From M3007 sp044230315 (lineage in GTDB: Bacteria > Bacteroidota > Bacteroidia > Chitinophagales > Saprospiraceae), in contig JBGARJ010000012.1 in assembly GCA_044230315.1 (NCBI GenBank), forward strand, positions 1 to 64,000: a DNA stretch of 64,000 nucleotides, written 5' to 3'. The position numbers and the translations under genes are program-made. The notes below the pieces were generated by a model. The model was given only the letters and a program-made list of their open reading frames with translations. It had not been told where the DNA came from and searched no databases. Positions 54,101-62,161 of the stretch are shown here, piece after piece. Within the stretch, counting starts at the first letter, position 1. Each line of letters starts with the position of its first letter.

Positions 54101-54646
54101 AACACGGTGTTGCAAAGCATCCCACTGAACAATCTCGACGATTCCTACTTTGCCCATATTCAGGCGATCAACCTGGCCCGCCTCACGCAGGGCGCCGGTT
54201 TTTCGCTCACAGCGCAGCAGGAAGCCGGCCTTATCTCGATGGCACAATCGTCCACACTCTCTGCCGGTTATGCCCAGAGCCTGTTGAACATGCTGACCGG
54301 AGCCGTTTTCCCGCCGGTTTTGCCCGAATTGGGTACGGGCTCCGGTCGCAACGCATCCGCTAACCAAAACAGCGAATTGAAACAGGCCGAAGCCCAAGGA
54401 CTTATATTGACACCCAACCCTGCCAGCGAGGCATGGACGGTGCGAGTTGCCTTGCCGGCCACTGGGCATACGCGTAAACTGGAGCTGTACGATCTGGTGT
54501 CGGGCCGACTGTTGGAATCCTTCCCGGTATGGGATGAAGGAGAACATCAAATCCCCGTAAAAGACTATGCCAATGGGGTATATTTGCTGGTCTTACACGA
54601 AAACGGCCAGGTGCTGGCCAAACAAAAAGCAGTAGTTTGTCATTGA
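51191..54646 (+). CDS. Secreted metzincin-like protease with beta-helix region and T9SS sorting domain
   Basis: 1151 residues. The N-terminus has a signal sequence ending FRFTYAQ; starts at 51191 and 51212 are both possible. A metalloprotease domain (about 60-335) shows LAHEFGHSFNLFHQDN (His about 284), a metzincin-type HExxHxxNxxH in which the usual Gly is Asn, and a downstream LTADQVGIMHRML that could supply the Met-turn. About 370-720 is right-handed parallel beta-helix-like (repeated short strands, e.g. NGIRAGDAVFTVKTG). A helical region follows (about 790-1040), then a type A sorting domain (LILTPNPASEAWTVRVALPA). Exported by the T9SS. It resembles M43-type pappalysin-like cargo, with the Asn change noted. 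Confidence 0.75.
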   Translation: MSKNLSTMTSISLLQSGRLLRFQPVLWLFFLLLQFRFTYAQDPLPAQCAGENGDPETAALVAGSCAHTSNLWTSNARHLPDLATRRIRVHANFIILQKADGTGNFSANDPDDIAFLNDWFERCNFRLSHLDGTSNCSPLYPDAKVEIVPNWIFMPDPTEYYWDNDNDPSVTKCPGTGWYLNPLDQTIINNPAIPKGINVYLTVDGDVYHQMVTLGTINNPETAGMTYVWCSELPSTSNLSKPSRIHIPNLYLKYWWFKNHPEVLGHPFSETRNWLVAEGGILAHEFGHSFNLFHQDNCTHNLMRSTGGDHNTLTADQVGIMHRMLAISSLRQYVDCDETYSTSSFRAIREVGTNETWDLNMRLYSDVRVKKGATLTITCKLLMPYGGVIIVERGAKLIVDGGTITKANTCSPTQYWAKIAVQGNNTLPQPSATGPATNDERAGIVQLMNGAFIEEAIVGISTVEDRFQEWNESYWGGVVYSDSATFRNCRKGVEFMRYNFPNFSQFKRTNFVRTSTGSSYAGVTIWDTDNIQFEKCVFDGMAQNGIRAGDAVFTVKTGCRFSGSNEAAIFAGAASPLNGDIVIGELGAAGANRNTFINNIVGVQLTANTRSRIYSNDFQDFDFDVAANGWGSNTLQDNHFSGTAAGNQFNMTGTFSSNENKCNVYTGTLVGTDVVGDNQGFKFYNEDFTTNFHDLFLEGPSTAPGAIALFQGSSGAARYNYFSANKPENVKTSTVQPNAYTTPFYYFFNLSAATGDPRLEPKCALNNGTCTAPSNFYTFYGTGSNPGCQLPPPCFTKPCLESVRTQLAQRKSLLEAGKSQALFSALATQGGSTSTYNSLMAASPYLSDNLLMAIADNSAMPQKSKSNLLMANAALTSVVMEYLPGKVSAQTISELNAAAAANPISARTQLESQIQELSVQREAITDELILIYRTAGQWAQAETLLNEDLYDMNYRRLFGLKVEQKDYTGANTVLQSIPLNNLDDSYFAHIQAINLARLTQGAGFSLTAQQEAGLISMAQSSTLSAGYAQSLLNMLTGAVFPPVLPELGTGSGRNASANQNSELKQAEAQGLILTPNPASEAWTVRVALPATGHTRKLELYDLVSGRLLESFPVWDEGEHQIPVKDYANGVYLLVLHENGQVLAKQKAVVCH

Positions 54647-54658
54647 TTTTTCACCCCC

Positions 54659-54698
54659 TCCGGAACCGGGAATTACCTCCCGGTTCCGGAACTTTTAT
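54659..54698 (+). terminator. Terminator between the two T9SS cargo genes
   Basis: TCCGGAACCGGG-AATTACCT-CCCGGTTCCGGA, 12 perfect pairs, followed by ACTTTTATAT. It lies between the stop at 54646 and the next ATG at 54707. Confidence 0.7.
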
Positions 54699-54706
54699 AT
54701 GTAGCA

Positions 54707-56275
54707 ATGAGAACCTTCTGTCTGTTTTTGATCCTGTCTTGGGCCTCGGCTGACTTGCTGCTTGGTCAGGAGCCACTTTTCCTGCATGTATACGATCCGA
54801 ACCCGGGCAACGCCTTTGAGGCCGACAAAGGCACGAATATTATTCTGCAAGACAGCAGTTTTTATCTGGGAGGTGGCTTTATCAATGTATTTGGAGGACG
54901 CAGCATTCAATTGCTTAAACTCGATCCAAATGGGGGCGTTCAAAAGCAAGCAGTTTTGGAAAGCGCCACAAACGACCTTATTCTCTCGGAAGGTGGCGGT
55001 TGGGCTTTTACGACCGATGGCAATATTTTGATTGCGGGTGAATCGCTTGACAACACCGGCAATTACATGCGCAGTACAATGGCCAAAATAACGCCTGATT
55101 TGGATACGATCTGGATACGGTACTTCGGCAATACCGGCCATAAAAATTTTGGATTCAGCGTTTGGGAAACCCCCGACCAACATTATATGCTCTTTTCAAC
55201 CCGCCAATCCGCGCCAGGAGAACAATCCACCCGCCTGATCCTGACAGATACCGCCGGCCAACTTATCTGGGATAAAATTTTGCCCGATTCTTTTGACCAA
55301 ACCTGGAACGGCAACCTGCGACCCACGCCCGACGGGAATGCTGTTTTTTGTGCCCATACCGAAACGCTGCCGGCGCCAAATGGCGAAGCGGATAATGTAA
55401 CGATTGCTAAAATCAATGCCGGGGGCGACGTTCTGTGGCGTACTACACTGCATAATTTCACTTCTCCCTACCTGCAACATGCGATCATTACCGCCTTGAA
55501 AAACGGTGGCTCTGCCGTCACCTGGGCCAAAGATACGGCCGTATGGGGGCCGGGCATTGGTCTTGCGGAATTCCGAACGCTCAGCGGACTGGATGCCTCC
55601 GGGCAAAAGATTTGGGAAACCAGCTGGTCTGACTTATCCGTGCGGTATATCAACAGCCTGAAAACAGCCGCTAATGGTGATATTATCGGTTGCGGCGCTT
55701 TTGGGTATGGTTGGCAGGGCGAGCAGGCGAAAGGCTGGATTTTTCGCCTCAACCCCAGTGGTGAAAAGCTATGGGAACGGTTTTACACCGATTCGCTGCA
55801 GCGACCCTGGTCGCCCCTCTACCTTTACGATATTACCGAAATGCCCGACGGCCGCTTGGCTGCGGCGGGTACGGTGCTTGATACAATTTCCGGTGGGCAA
55901 CCGGTCAATTTTAATTTGGCCCTCTTGGTGGTTGATAGCGCCGGCTGCCTTCAGCCCGGCTGCGGCGGCAGTTTACAGCTGGTGACGGCTGTGAACACCC
56001 CATCCACGCCCTTCAGTGTTCGAGCAGCCCGCTTGCAGGTATACCCTAATCCGGCCACGGAAAGTCTCACGTTGCAACTTTCTGAAAATCAGGAAGACCG
56101 AGTTGGGTGGTTTTCGGTTTACGATATGTTGGGCCGGCTGATTCTGCGCCAACCTGCGACATCGGGAAAAATAAGGCTGGACATACATACGTGGCCGGGA
56201 GGATTTTACCGGGCCGATGCCAACGCACGGGACGGCCAACTGCTGAGCACCTGCAAATTGATGGTGCGACACTGA
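54707..56275 (+). CDS. Secreted propeller-like protein with T9SS sorting domain
   Basis: 522 residues. Signal peptide MRTFCLFLILSWASADLLLG. Residues about 25-420 are propeller-type repeats of the delta-60 kind (AFTTDGNILIAGESLDNTGN, RPTPDGNAVFCAH, FRLNPSGEKLWERFYTD, ITEMPDGRLAAAGTVL). The type A sorting domain begins LQVYPNPATESLTLQLSENQ. Related in layout to the cargo at 10258 but without its Ig-like domains. It lies 61 bases after the metzincin-like gene and may be co-regulated, although a terminator separates them. Confidence 0.78.
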   Translation: MRTFCLFLILSWASADLLLGQEPLFLHVYDPNPGNAFEADKGTNIILQDSSFYLGGGFINVFGGRSIQLLKLDPNGGVQKQAVLESATNDLILSEGGGWAFTTDGNILIAGESLDNTGNYMRSTMAKITPDLDTIWIRYFGNTGHKNFGFSVWETPDQHYMLFSTRQSAPGEQSTRLILTDTAGQLIWDKILPDSFDQTWNGNLRPTPDGNAVFCAHTETLPAPNGEADNVTIAKINAGGDVLWRTTLHNFTSPYLQHAIITALKNGGSAVTWAKDTAVWGPGIGLAEFRTLSGLDASGQKIWETSWSDLSVRYINSLKTAANGDIIGCGAFGYGWQGEQAKGWIFRLNPSGEKLWERFYTDSLQRPWSPLYLYDITEMPDGRLAAAGTVLDTISGGQPVNFNLALLVVDSAGCLQPGCGGSLQLVTAVNTPSTPFSVRAARLQVYPNPATESLTLQLSENQEDRVGWFSVYDMLGRLILRQPATSGKIRLDIHTWPGGFYRADANARDGQLLSTCKLMVRH

Positions 56276-56284
56276 GTAGTGCGT

Positions 56285-57070
56285 TCAGATGGGGCCTGGA
56301 AGAAATTTTATTTCTTTCAAGCCAAACAATTCGGTTTGCCCGGCTTCATTATTTACCTGCAGCCGCCCATCTTCGCTTACCCCTTGGATAATGCCGCGAA
56401 AAGTGGCACCGCCACTGCGTTCAAAATACCGTTCGGCGCCCGATCCATACAACTCCTCGTGGTATTCGGCCCGAAGCCGGGTTGTATTGCCGGATTTTAG
56501 CTGCAAATAACGCCGTTCCAAAAATTCACACAATCGCTCGCTGACCGTATCCAACAGGGTCGGACGCCCCAGCACGCCAGCCAATGACGAGGCGTTTGGC
56601 GCCGATTCGGGAAAGTCGGTTTGATTGACGTTTAGCCCGATTCCAATGATCGATGTCTGTAAAAAAGCGCCCTTCAGCGTATTTTGGATCAGGATACCCG
56701 CTGTTTTTGCGGGGCCGATGCAGATGTCGTTCGGCCATTTGATGCTGACCTGCAGCGATGGTGTAAGGACAGATTCCAGGCCCCATACCACCGTATCGCG
56801 GACGGCCAGCGCAACCGCTTCGTTGAGGCGAAATTGTGCCTGCACCGGCAACCACTTTGGGTATAAAATTACGCTTAACGTCAGGTTTTCACCCGGCGCA
56901 CTCACCCAACTACTGCCAAATTGTCCGCGACCGGCTGACTGGCTGGCAGCCTGCACTACCGTACCCTCAGGTGGCTTGCTTTTTGCCAGTAAATCCCGGG
57001 CATAATCGTTGGTAGACGACAATTCGTCGAAACGATGGTAAACTTTTCCGACAAAAAGAGTGTTTGCCAT
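56285..57070 (-). CDS. birA: Biotin--[acetyl-CoA-carboxylase] ligase
   Basis: 261 residues. Attaches biotin to carrier proteins such as the one at 41285. The biotinyl-AMP loop is SAGRGQFGSSWVSAPGENL, the ligase motif KWPNDICIGPAKTAGIL, and GIGLNVNQTDFP follows. No N-terminal helix-turn-helix, so it is a ligase only and not a repressor. Divergent from rsfS; birA next to rsfS and ftsH is a neighbourhood I recall from other Bacteroidota. Confidence 0.92.
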   Translation of the reverse strand: MANTLFVGKVYHRFDELSSTNDYARDLLAKSKPPEGTVVQAASQSAGRGQFGSSWVSAPGENLTLSVILYPKWLPVQAQFRLNEAVALAVRDTVVWGLESVLTPSLQVSIKWPNDICIGPAKTAGILIQNTLKGAFLQTSIIGIGLNVNQTDFPESAPNASSLAGVLGRPTLLDTVSERLCEFLERRYLQLKSGNTTRLRAEYHEELYGSGAERYFERSGGATFRGIIQGVSEDGRLQVNNEAGQTELFGLKEIKFLPGPI

Positions 57071-57173
57071 GCGCTTTAGAACGTTCTAATGTGTAACTTC
57101 AACCGGCAGCGTTGCCGGCGCTCGTAAAGTTCCGTACTTTTATGCCGGGCTGGCAACTGAGCAGTCCGGCGCA

Positions 57174-57611
57174 TTGTATCCTCCTTCGGGAAAATTAAAA
57201 ACTCAAAACACAGCAAGTTTGAATCTTACAGCAACACAGCGGACGAGAACCCGCGACCCGCGCTCCGAGCAACTCAACCATTGGGTCATTGAAGGTATCC
57301 GGGACAAAAAAGGCAAAAATATTATCCAACTGGATTTGCGACACCTCGACGATGCTCCTGCAGACTTCTTTATTATCTGCGAAGGCGACTCCAACACGCA
57401 TGTCAAGGCAATTTCAGACAGCATATACAAAAAAGTCAAGGATGAATTGCAAACGATGCCATCGCACACCGAAGGCAGCAACAATGCCCGTTGGATATTG
57501 ATGGATTATTTCAATACGATCGTTCACGTTTTTTACCCCGAAACGCGGCAGTTTTATGAAATAGAGCAACTCTGGAGCGACGCAGAGACAACGGAGTTTG
57601 CCGATGTATGA
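57174..57611 (+). CDS. rsfS: Ribosomal silencing factor RsfS
   Basis: Up to 145 residues. Binds uL14 and blocks joining of the subunits when nutrients are short. The conserved core is visible: LNHWVIEGIRDKKGKNIIQL, APADFFIICEGDSNTHVKAI, WILMDYFNTIVHVFYPETRQ and FYEIEQLWSDAE. There is no ATG near the start; TTG codons at 57174 and 57219 are candidates, and the second gives a more usual length. The downstream ftsH start is 84 bases away. Confidence 0.88.
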   Translation: MYPPSGKLKTQNTASLNLTATQRTRTRDPRSEQLNHWVIEGIRDKKGKNIIQLDLRHLDDAPADFFIICEGDSNTHVKAISDSIYKKVKDELQTMPSHTEGSNNARWILMDYFNTIVHVFYPETRQFYEIEQLWSDAETTEFADV

Positions 57612-57695
57612 ACCCGAAAGGCACCCGCCGCCGGTGTTATCATGCCGCCTGCGGGCAGTTTCCCCCACTTAACCCCTCACAATTGTACTTAAATC

Positions 57696-59756
57696 ATGAG
57701 CAAAGAACAGCGTAAGCGAGAAGATGAACTCGATGATCAGCGCCCGCAACGCGATGAAGATAACAGCAATGGCGGCGGCGACAATATGCCGCGTTTCAGT
57801 TTTACCTGGATCTATGTGCTGATCGGCCTGGCGTTGTTGGGCCTCCAACTGTCGAAAATGTTCGTTGCGCCGCCCACTTCTTCCTGGGCGGAATTTGAAC
57901 GCATGGTACGCGCCGGCGATATCGAAAAATTGGAAGTGGTCAACAAAGAAACAGGCCGGGCCTACATCAAAAAAGACAGCCTCTGCAAGTACTTTGCCCT
58001 GTTTCACATTGAAGACAAAAACGCGGATTGCCAGCCCGACAAACCGGGTTGGGGTTTTAATGCCGATCAAATGTATGTTTCGTTCAATATCGGTACGATG
58101 GACGTCCTGCTGGATAACCTGAAGACGCTGAACGAAAGCCTCGTCAAAGAGAAGAAGGCAAAAGTGACCCCGACCTATATCGATGAGACCAACTGGACGG
58201 GCACCATCGTTACCTACCTGGTACCCCTGTTGCTGCTGATGTTCCTTTGGCTTTTTATTTTGCGGCGAATGGGCGGCGGCAGCGGCGGCCCCGGGGCCCA
58301 GATTTTCAATATCGGCAAATCCAAAGCCACGCTGTTCGACAACAATTCGCGGGTCAATATCACTTTCACCGATGTGGCTGGTCTGGATGAAGCGAAAGAG
58401 GAGGTCATGGAAATCGTGGATTTTCTGAAAAACCCGAAAAAATACACCTCACTGGGCGGCAAAATTCCCAAAGGCGTGTTGTTGGTCGGCCCACCCGGCA
58501 CGGGTAAAACGCTGCTGGCCAAGGCGGTAGCCGGCGAGGCCGGTGTGCCGTTCTTCTCTATCTCCGGTTCCGATTTTGTGGAAATGTTCGTGGGGGTCGG
58601 CGCTTCGCGGGTGCGCGATTTGTTCCGGCAGGCGCGGGAAAAAGCGCCGTGCATTATTTTTATCGACGAGATCGATGCCATTGGGCGCGCTCGCGGTCGC
58701 GGCGCCATTCAAGGCGGCAACGACGAGCGTGAGAACACCTTGAACCAACTGCTGGTTGAAATGGATGGCTTCCCCACCGATAAGGGCGTCATCCTGATGG
58801 CTGCCACCAACCGGCCCGATATCCTGGACCACGCGCTGATGCGCCCTGGCCGTTTCGACCGCCAGATCGGTATCGGCCGCCCCGACCTCAACGGCCGGGC
58901 CCAGATTTTTCAGGTGCACCTGAAGAATATTAAAGTGTCGCCCGAAGTCACCCCGATCGCTTTGGCTGAAATGACGCCCGGTTTCGTGGGCGCCGACATC
59001 GCCAATGTTTGCAATGAGGCGGCCTTAATTGCTGCCCGGCGCAACAAAAAAGCCGTCGACCTGGATGACTTTAACTACGCCCTCGACAAAGTGATCGGGG
59101 GGCTCGAGAAGAAAAACAAGATCATCAGCCCGGAAGAAAAGCAGATCATCGCCTACCACGAAGCCGGGCATGCCATCTGCGGGTGGTTTCTGGAACACGC
59201 ACACCCCCTGGTGAAAGTCACCATTGTGCCGCGTGGCCTGGCCGCTTTGGGCTATGCTCAATACTTGCCCAAGGAGCAGTACATTACCCGCAAAGACAAA
59301 TTGCTCGACGACCTCTGCATGACGCTTGGTGGCCGGGCAGCCGAATCGGTCGTGTTTGACCAAATCAGTACGGGCGCTCAAAGCGACCTCGACCACGTCA
59401 CGCGGTTGTCGTACGACATGATCATCAATTATGGCATGAATGAGAAGGTGGGCAACGTGTCGTTTTACACCATGCTCAATGAATCGTACATGCGCCCCTT
59501 CTCCGAACAAACGGCTTACCTGATCGATCAGGAGGTCAAGCTCATGATCGATGGGCAGTACGAACGGGCCAAAAACCTGCTGCGCGACAAACGGAAGGAG
59601 CTCGACGCGTTGGCCAAGGCTTTGCTGGAGAAAGAAGTGCTGCACCGGAGCGATTTGGAAAACCTGATCGGCAAACGGCCATTTGCCGACCCAACCCCCG
59701 GCGAAAGCGCCAGTATTGCCGAAATCGAACCGACCCGTCACGACGACGACGATTGA
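57696..59756 (+). CDS. ftsH: ATP-dependent zinc metalloprotease FtsH
   Basis: 686 residues; membrane AAA protease for quality control of membrane and some cytosolic proteins. Two membrane helices (about 30-48 and 170-192) flank a periplasmic domain. Walker A GPPGTGKT is at about 265, Walker B IIFIDEIDAIG, second region of homology NRPDILDHALMRPGRFD, and the zinc site AYHEAGHAICG at about 488. A Gly-rich linker (MGGGSGGPGAQIF) follows helix two. The start has a charged hydrophilic leader of about 30 residues (EQRKREDELDDQRPQRDEDN). A strong terminator follows. Confidence 0.95.
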   Translation: MSKEQRKREDELDDQRPQRDEDNSNGGGDNMPRFSFTWIYVLIGLALLGLQLSKMFVAPPTSSWAEFERMVRAGDIEKLEVVNKETGRAYIKKDSLCKYFALFHIEDKNADCQPDKPGWGFNADQMYVSFNIGTMDVLLDNLKTLNESLVKEKKAKVTPTYIDETNWTGTIVTYLVPLLLLMFLWLFILRRMGGGSGGPGAQIFNIGKSKATLFDNNSRVNITFTDVAGLDEAKEEVMEIVDFLKNPKKYTSLGGKIPKGVLLVGPPGTGKTLLAKAVAGEAGVPFFSISGSDFVEMFVGVGASRVRDLFRQAREKAPCIIFIDEIDAIGRARGRGAIQGGNDERENTLNQLLVEMDGFPTDKGVILMAATNRPDILDHALMRPGRFDRQIGIGRPDLNGRAQIFQVHLKNIKVSPEVTPIALAEMTPGFVGADIANVCNEAALIAARRNKKAVDLDDFNYALDKVIGGLEKKNKIISPEEKQIIAYHEAGHAICGWFLEHAHPLVKVTIVPRGLAALGYAQYLPKEQYITRKDKLLDDLCMTLGGRAAESVVFDQISTGAQSDLDHVTRLSYDMIINYGMNEKVGNVSFYTMLNESYMRPFSEQTAYLIDQEVKLMIDGQYERAKNLLRDKRKELDALAKALLEKEVLHRSDLENLIGKRPFADPTPGESASIAEIEPTRHDDDD

Positions 59757-59784
59757 AATACGCGATCGGATACGACGAACTACA

Positions 59785-59824
59785 GCGGAGGCGCGGAGCA
59801 ATACACTCCGCGCCTCCGCTTTTT
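59785..59824 (+). terminator. Terminator of ftsH
   Basis: GCGGAGGCGCGGAG-N7-CTCCGCGCCTCCGC followed by TTTTT. The arm GCGGAGGCGCGGAG resembles the GGAGGCACA repeat family at 9661 and 17931. Confidence 0.85.
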
Positions 59825-59869
59825 AGTATTGCAAAATAAGCTGCGTTTGCCCCGGCAGGGTTTGCGCTT

Positions 59870-60394
59870 TTAGCGGGTGCTGATCACATCCCGCGCAAAG
59901 AGGATAAGGGGCTTCCAATATGCCGATGTCGAGATGTTTTCCCGGATCACCCCGCGACTGGTGGTGCTGTGCACGCAAATGATGCCGTTTCGGGTGCGCT
60001 CCACCACGAGGGCCACATGCTGGATATTTTGCTTGTTTTTGCCGAAAACAATAATGTCGCCAGGCTGAACGGCGTTCAAATTCACCGGGATGCCCTCCTT
60101 CGACTGCGCCGCCGAGGCTGGTGATACCGGGATGTCGAACTGCTTGAGTACATAATTGGTAAACCCGGAACAATCAAAACCCGATTTGGGGTTCGTGCCG
60201 GAGTATTTGTACGGAGCGCCTTCCAACTGCAAGGCGTATTTGACAACCTCCTGGCGGAATTGCCGTTCCGGCATGCCTTTGATATTGGCTGGCGGTTTTA
60301 CCGTTTTTTTGGCCGGAGAACAACCGGGCATGGAGGCCAGCATCAACAGCGAAACGCCCAATGCAAAGGGGAAAAGGAATCGAACAAATGACAT
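59870..60394 (-). CDS. NlpC/P60 (C40) peptidoglycan peptidase, lipoprotein
   Basis: 174 residues with a lipoprotein signal (LLMLASMPGCSP, Cys about 25). The C40 triad is visible: Cys in SGFDCSGFTNYV, His in QHVALVVERTRNG and the third polar residue in ICVHSTTSRGV. It should cut peptide stems of the cell wall in the periplasm. A close paralog lies immediately upstream on the same strand (60611). Confidence 0.87.
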   Translation of the reverse strand: MSFVRFLFPFALGVSLLMLASMPGCSPAKKTVKPPANIKGMPERQFRQEVVKYALQLEGAPYKYSGTNPKSGFDCSGFTNYVLKQFDIPVSPASAAQSKEGIPVNLNAVQPGDIIVFGKNKQNIQHVALVVERTRNGIICVHSTTSRGVIRENISTSAYWKPLILFARDVISTR

Positions 60395-60452
60395 GATTTC
60401 TACAAGTGATTTCCATAAACGCTATAACCGGTAGCAACGGTACACCCCGCAG

Positions 60453-60486
60453 AAAAAAACGGTTGCCAGCTTAGCGCCGGCAACCG
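60453..60486 (-). terminator. Terminator of the second NlpC/P60 gene
   Basis: On the minus strand CGGTTGCC-N11-GGCAACCG followed by seven T, about 125 bases after the stop at 60611. Confidence 0.75.
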
Positions 60487-60610
60487 CTTCACTTTTCGCT
60501 TTGTTGATAGCTGTTTTGGGTGGGTATGGTATCTCGTTGCCCGAAAGCCTTTCGGGTTCAGGTCCTGGATGGCGTACAACCGGCTGAAATCAAAACCCGC
60601 AGGTTTTGTT

Positions 60611-61135
60611 TCAATCCAGGGTGTCGTGGCCGAGCACGTCGCGCGCAAACATAATGCGTGACCGCCAGTACGGCGAAGTGCTCACATTTTCTACAATAAT
60701 CCCCCGGCTGCAAGTGCTGTGCACACAGACAATACCATCCGGGTTGCGTTCGACAACCATTGCGACATGCTGAATGCGGCCCTTCCGCCCGAAAAAGAGC
60801 AGGTCGCCCGGCATGACATCGCTCAGGGGCACTTTAATTCCCTGGTGCGATTGCATAAAGGAACTGCTGGAGACCTTGGCGTCAAATTTTTTCAGGATAT
60901 AACTCGTGAAACCCGAGCAATCGAACCCGGTAGTCGGGCTCACGCCTGCATACCGGTAGTGAATACCGACAAACTGCTGGGCGAAGCCAATGATTTCTTC
61001 GCGCAATTGCAGCATCTCGATGCTCAGCGCGCGGCTGGGCCGGAACGCAGAACCAAACAGGAAAACAGTAATGAAAAGGGGAATGAAAAAATAACGACGT
61101 AACTGCTTAAAGCAACAACAAGAAGGGTCGCTCAT
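60611..61135 (-). CDS. NlpC/P60 (C40) peptidase, paralog
   Basis: 174 residues. A hydrophobic N-terminal anchor (YFFIPLFITVFLFGSA, about 15-31) replaces the lipoprotein signal of its neighbour. The catalytic core has TGFDCSGFTSYILKK, QHVAMVVERNPDG and VCVHSTCSRGI, so it is very similar to the gene at 59870 (shared NVSTSPYW/NISTSAYW and FARDV endings). The two are a tandem duplication with differing anchors, one lipidated and one membrane-bound or cleaved. Confidence 0.85.
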   Translation of the reverse strand: MSDPSCCCFKQLRRYFFIPLFITVFLFGSAFRPSRALSIEMLQLREEIIGFAQQFVGIHYRYAGVSPTTGFDCSGFTSYILKKFDAKVSSSSFMQSHQGIKVPLSDVMPGDLLFFGRKGRIQHVAMVVERNPDGIVCVHSTCSRGIIVENVSTSPYWRSRIMFARDVLGHDTLD

Positions 61136-61193
61136 AGAAACGGATTTTTCACACAGCCGGAAACTAAGCCGTGGGTGTGGAAGATTGTTGGAT

Positions 61194-61227
61194 TAAAAAT
61201 CCGCCTGTTAAAAAAGTGTTCAGGCGG
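61194..61227 (-). terminator. Terminator of the YafV-type amidase gene
   Basis: On the minus strand CCGCCTG-N13-CAGGCGG followed by ATTTTTAAT, 73 bases after the stop at 61300. Confidence 0.7.
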
Positions 61228-61299
61228 TGAACAGCAGGAGCAAAGGTAGAAAAATGTTTTAAAAAGATGTTTTTTGAAATAAAAATTGTTAAATCGGTT

Positions 61300-62070
61300 T
61301 CATGCGAGCGAAAAAGTATCTGCGTCGTCCAAAAACGGCAGTTGCTGACGAAAGTGCCGCAATTCGTCCAATGATAGTTTGGCAGTGAAAGCGCCTTCCT
61401 GGCCACTTATTTGGCACCGGTGAAGGCCGGAGTAGTCAATGATGCTCGAGTCGCCGGTGTATTCAAAGCCGTTGCCATCAGCGCCGACGATATTGACGGC
61501 TGCAGTAAAACATTGATTTTCAATGGATCGTGCTGGGAGTAGCGCCCGCCAGTGGTGGCTTCGCCGGCTGGGCCAGTTGGCCACATAGAGCAGCAGGTCA
61601 AATTTTTCGACAGTGTTGTTGCGGCTCCACACCGGGAACCGCAGGTCATAACAAACCAAAGGGCAAATCCGCCAGCCCAGCCATTCGACTACAAGCCGCT
61701 CCCGCCCCGGGGTATAGGTCTCATGCTCCTGTGCCAGCCCGAAGAGGTGGCGCTTGTCGTACAGGTCCAGCTGCCCGTTGGGCCGCATGAACACCAACCG
61801 GTTGTAAAAACGGTCGTTTTCCCGGCAAATAAAACTGCCGGCAAGCGCTCCGCCCAGGCGATTGGCTTGTTCGCGCATCCACCGTACAGTGGGGCCGTCC
61901 ATGGGTTCGGCCAGATCGGCTGCCCGCATCGAAAAGCCGGTGGTAAACATCTCGGGCAACAGTACGAGGTCGGTCCGGCCGGCCAGGGGTTCCAAGAGGG
62001 AAGTAAACATCGAGCGATTGGCATCGGCATTTTCCCAATGCAACGCAGTTTGAAGAATAGAAAGACGCAT
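61300..62070 (-). CDS. Carbon-nitrogen hydrolase, YafV/omega-amidase type
   Basis: 256 residues of the nitrilase superfamily. The catalytic triad is Glu in LVLLPEMFTTGFSM (about 40), Lys in LYDKRHLFGLAQEHE (about 106) and Cys in PLVCYDLRFPVWSRN (about 139). These motifs are those of YafV/Nit2-like omega-amidases, which hydrolyse alpha-ketoglutaramate or ketosuccinamate. A metabolite-repair role is known for the family. Not obviously in an operon. Confidence 0.88.
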   Translation of the reverse strand: MRLSILQTALHWENADANRSMFTSLLEPLAGRTDLVLLPEMFTTGFSMRAADLAEPMDGPTVRWMREQANRLGGALAGSFICRENDRFYNRLVFMRPNGQLDLYDKRHLFGLAQEHETYTPGRERLVVEWLGWRICPLVCYDLRFPVWSRNNTVEKFDLLLYVANWPSRRSHHWRALLPARSIENQCFTAAVNIVGADGNGFEYTGDSSIIDYSGLHRCQISGQEGAFTAKLSLDELRHFRQQLPFLDDADTFSLA

Positions 62071-62161
62071 AATTCGAAACGATCCGTTGAGGCAGCAAAC
62101 CTACAGCCTCCCCGGGCATGGCTGTTTATTTTCCGGCCAATCTTTTGCCACGGGCCTTCTG

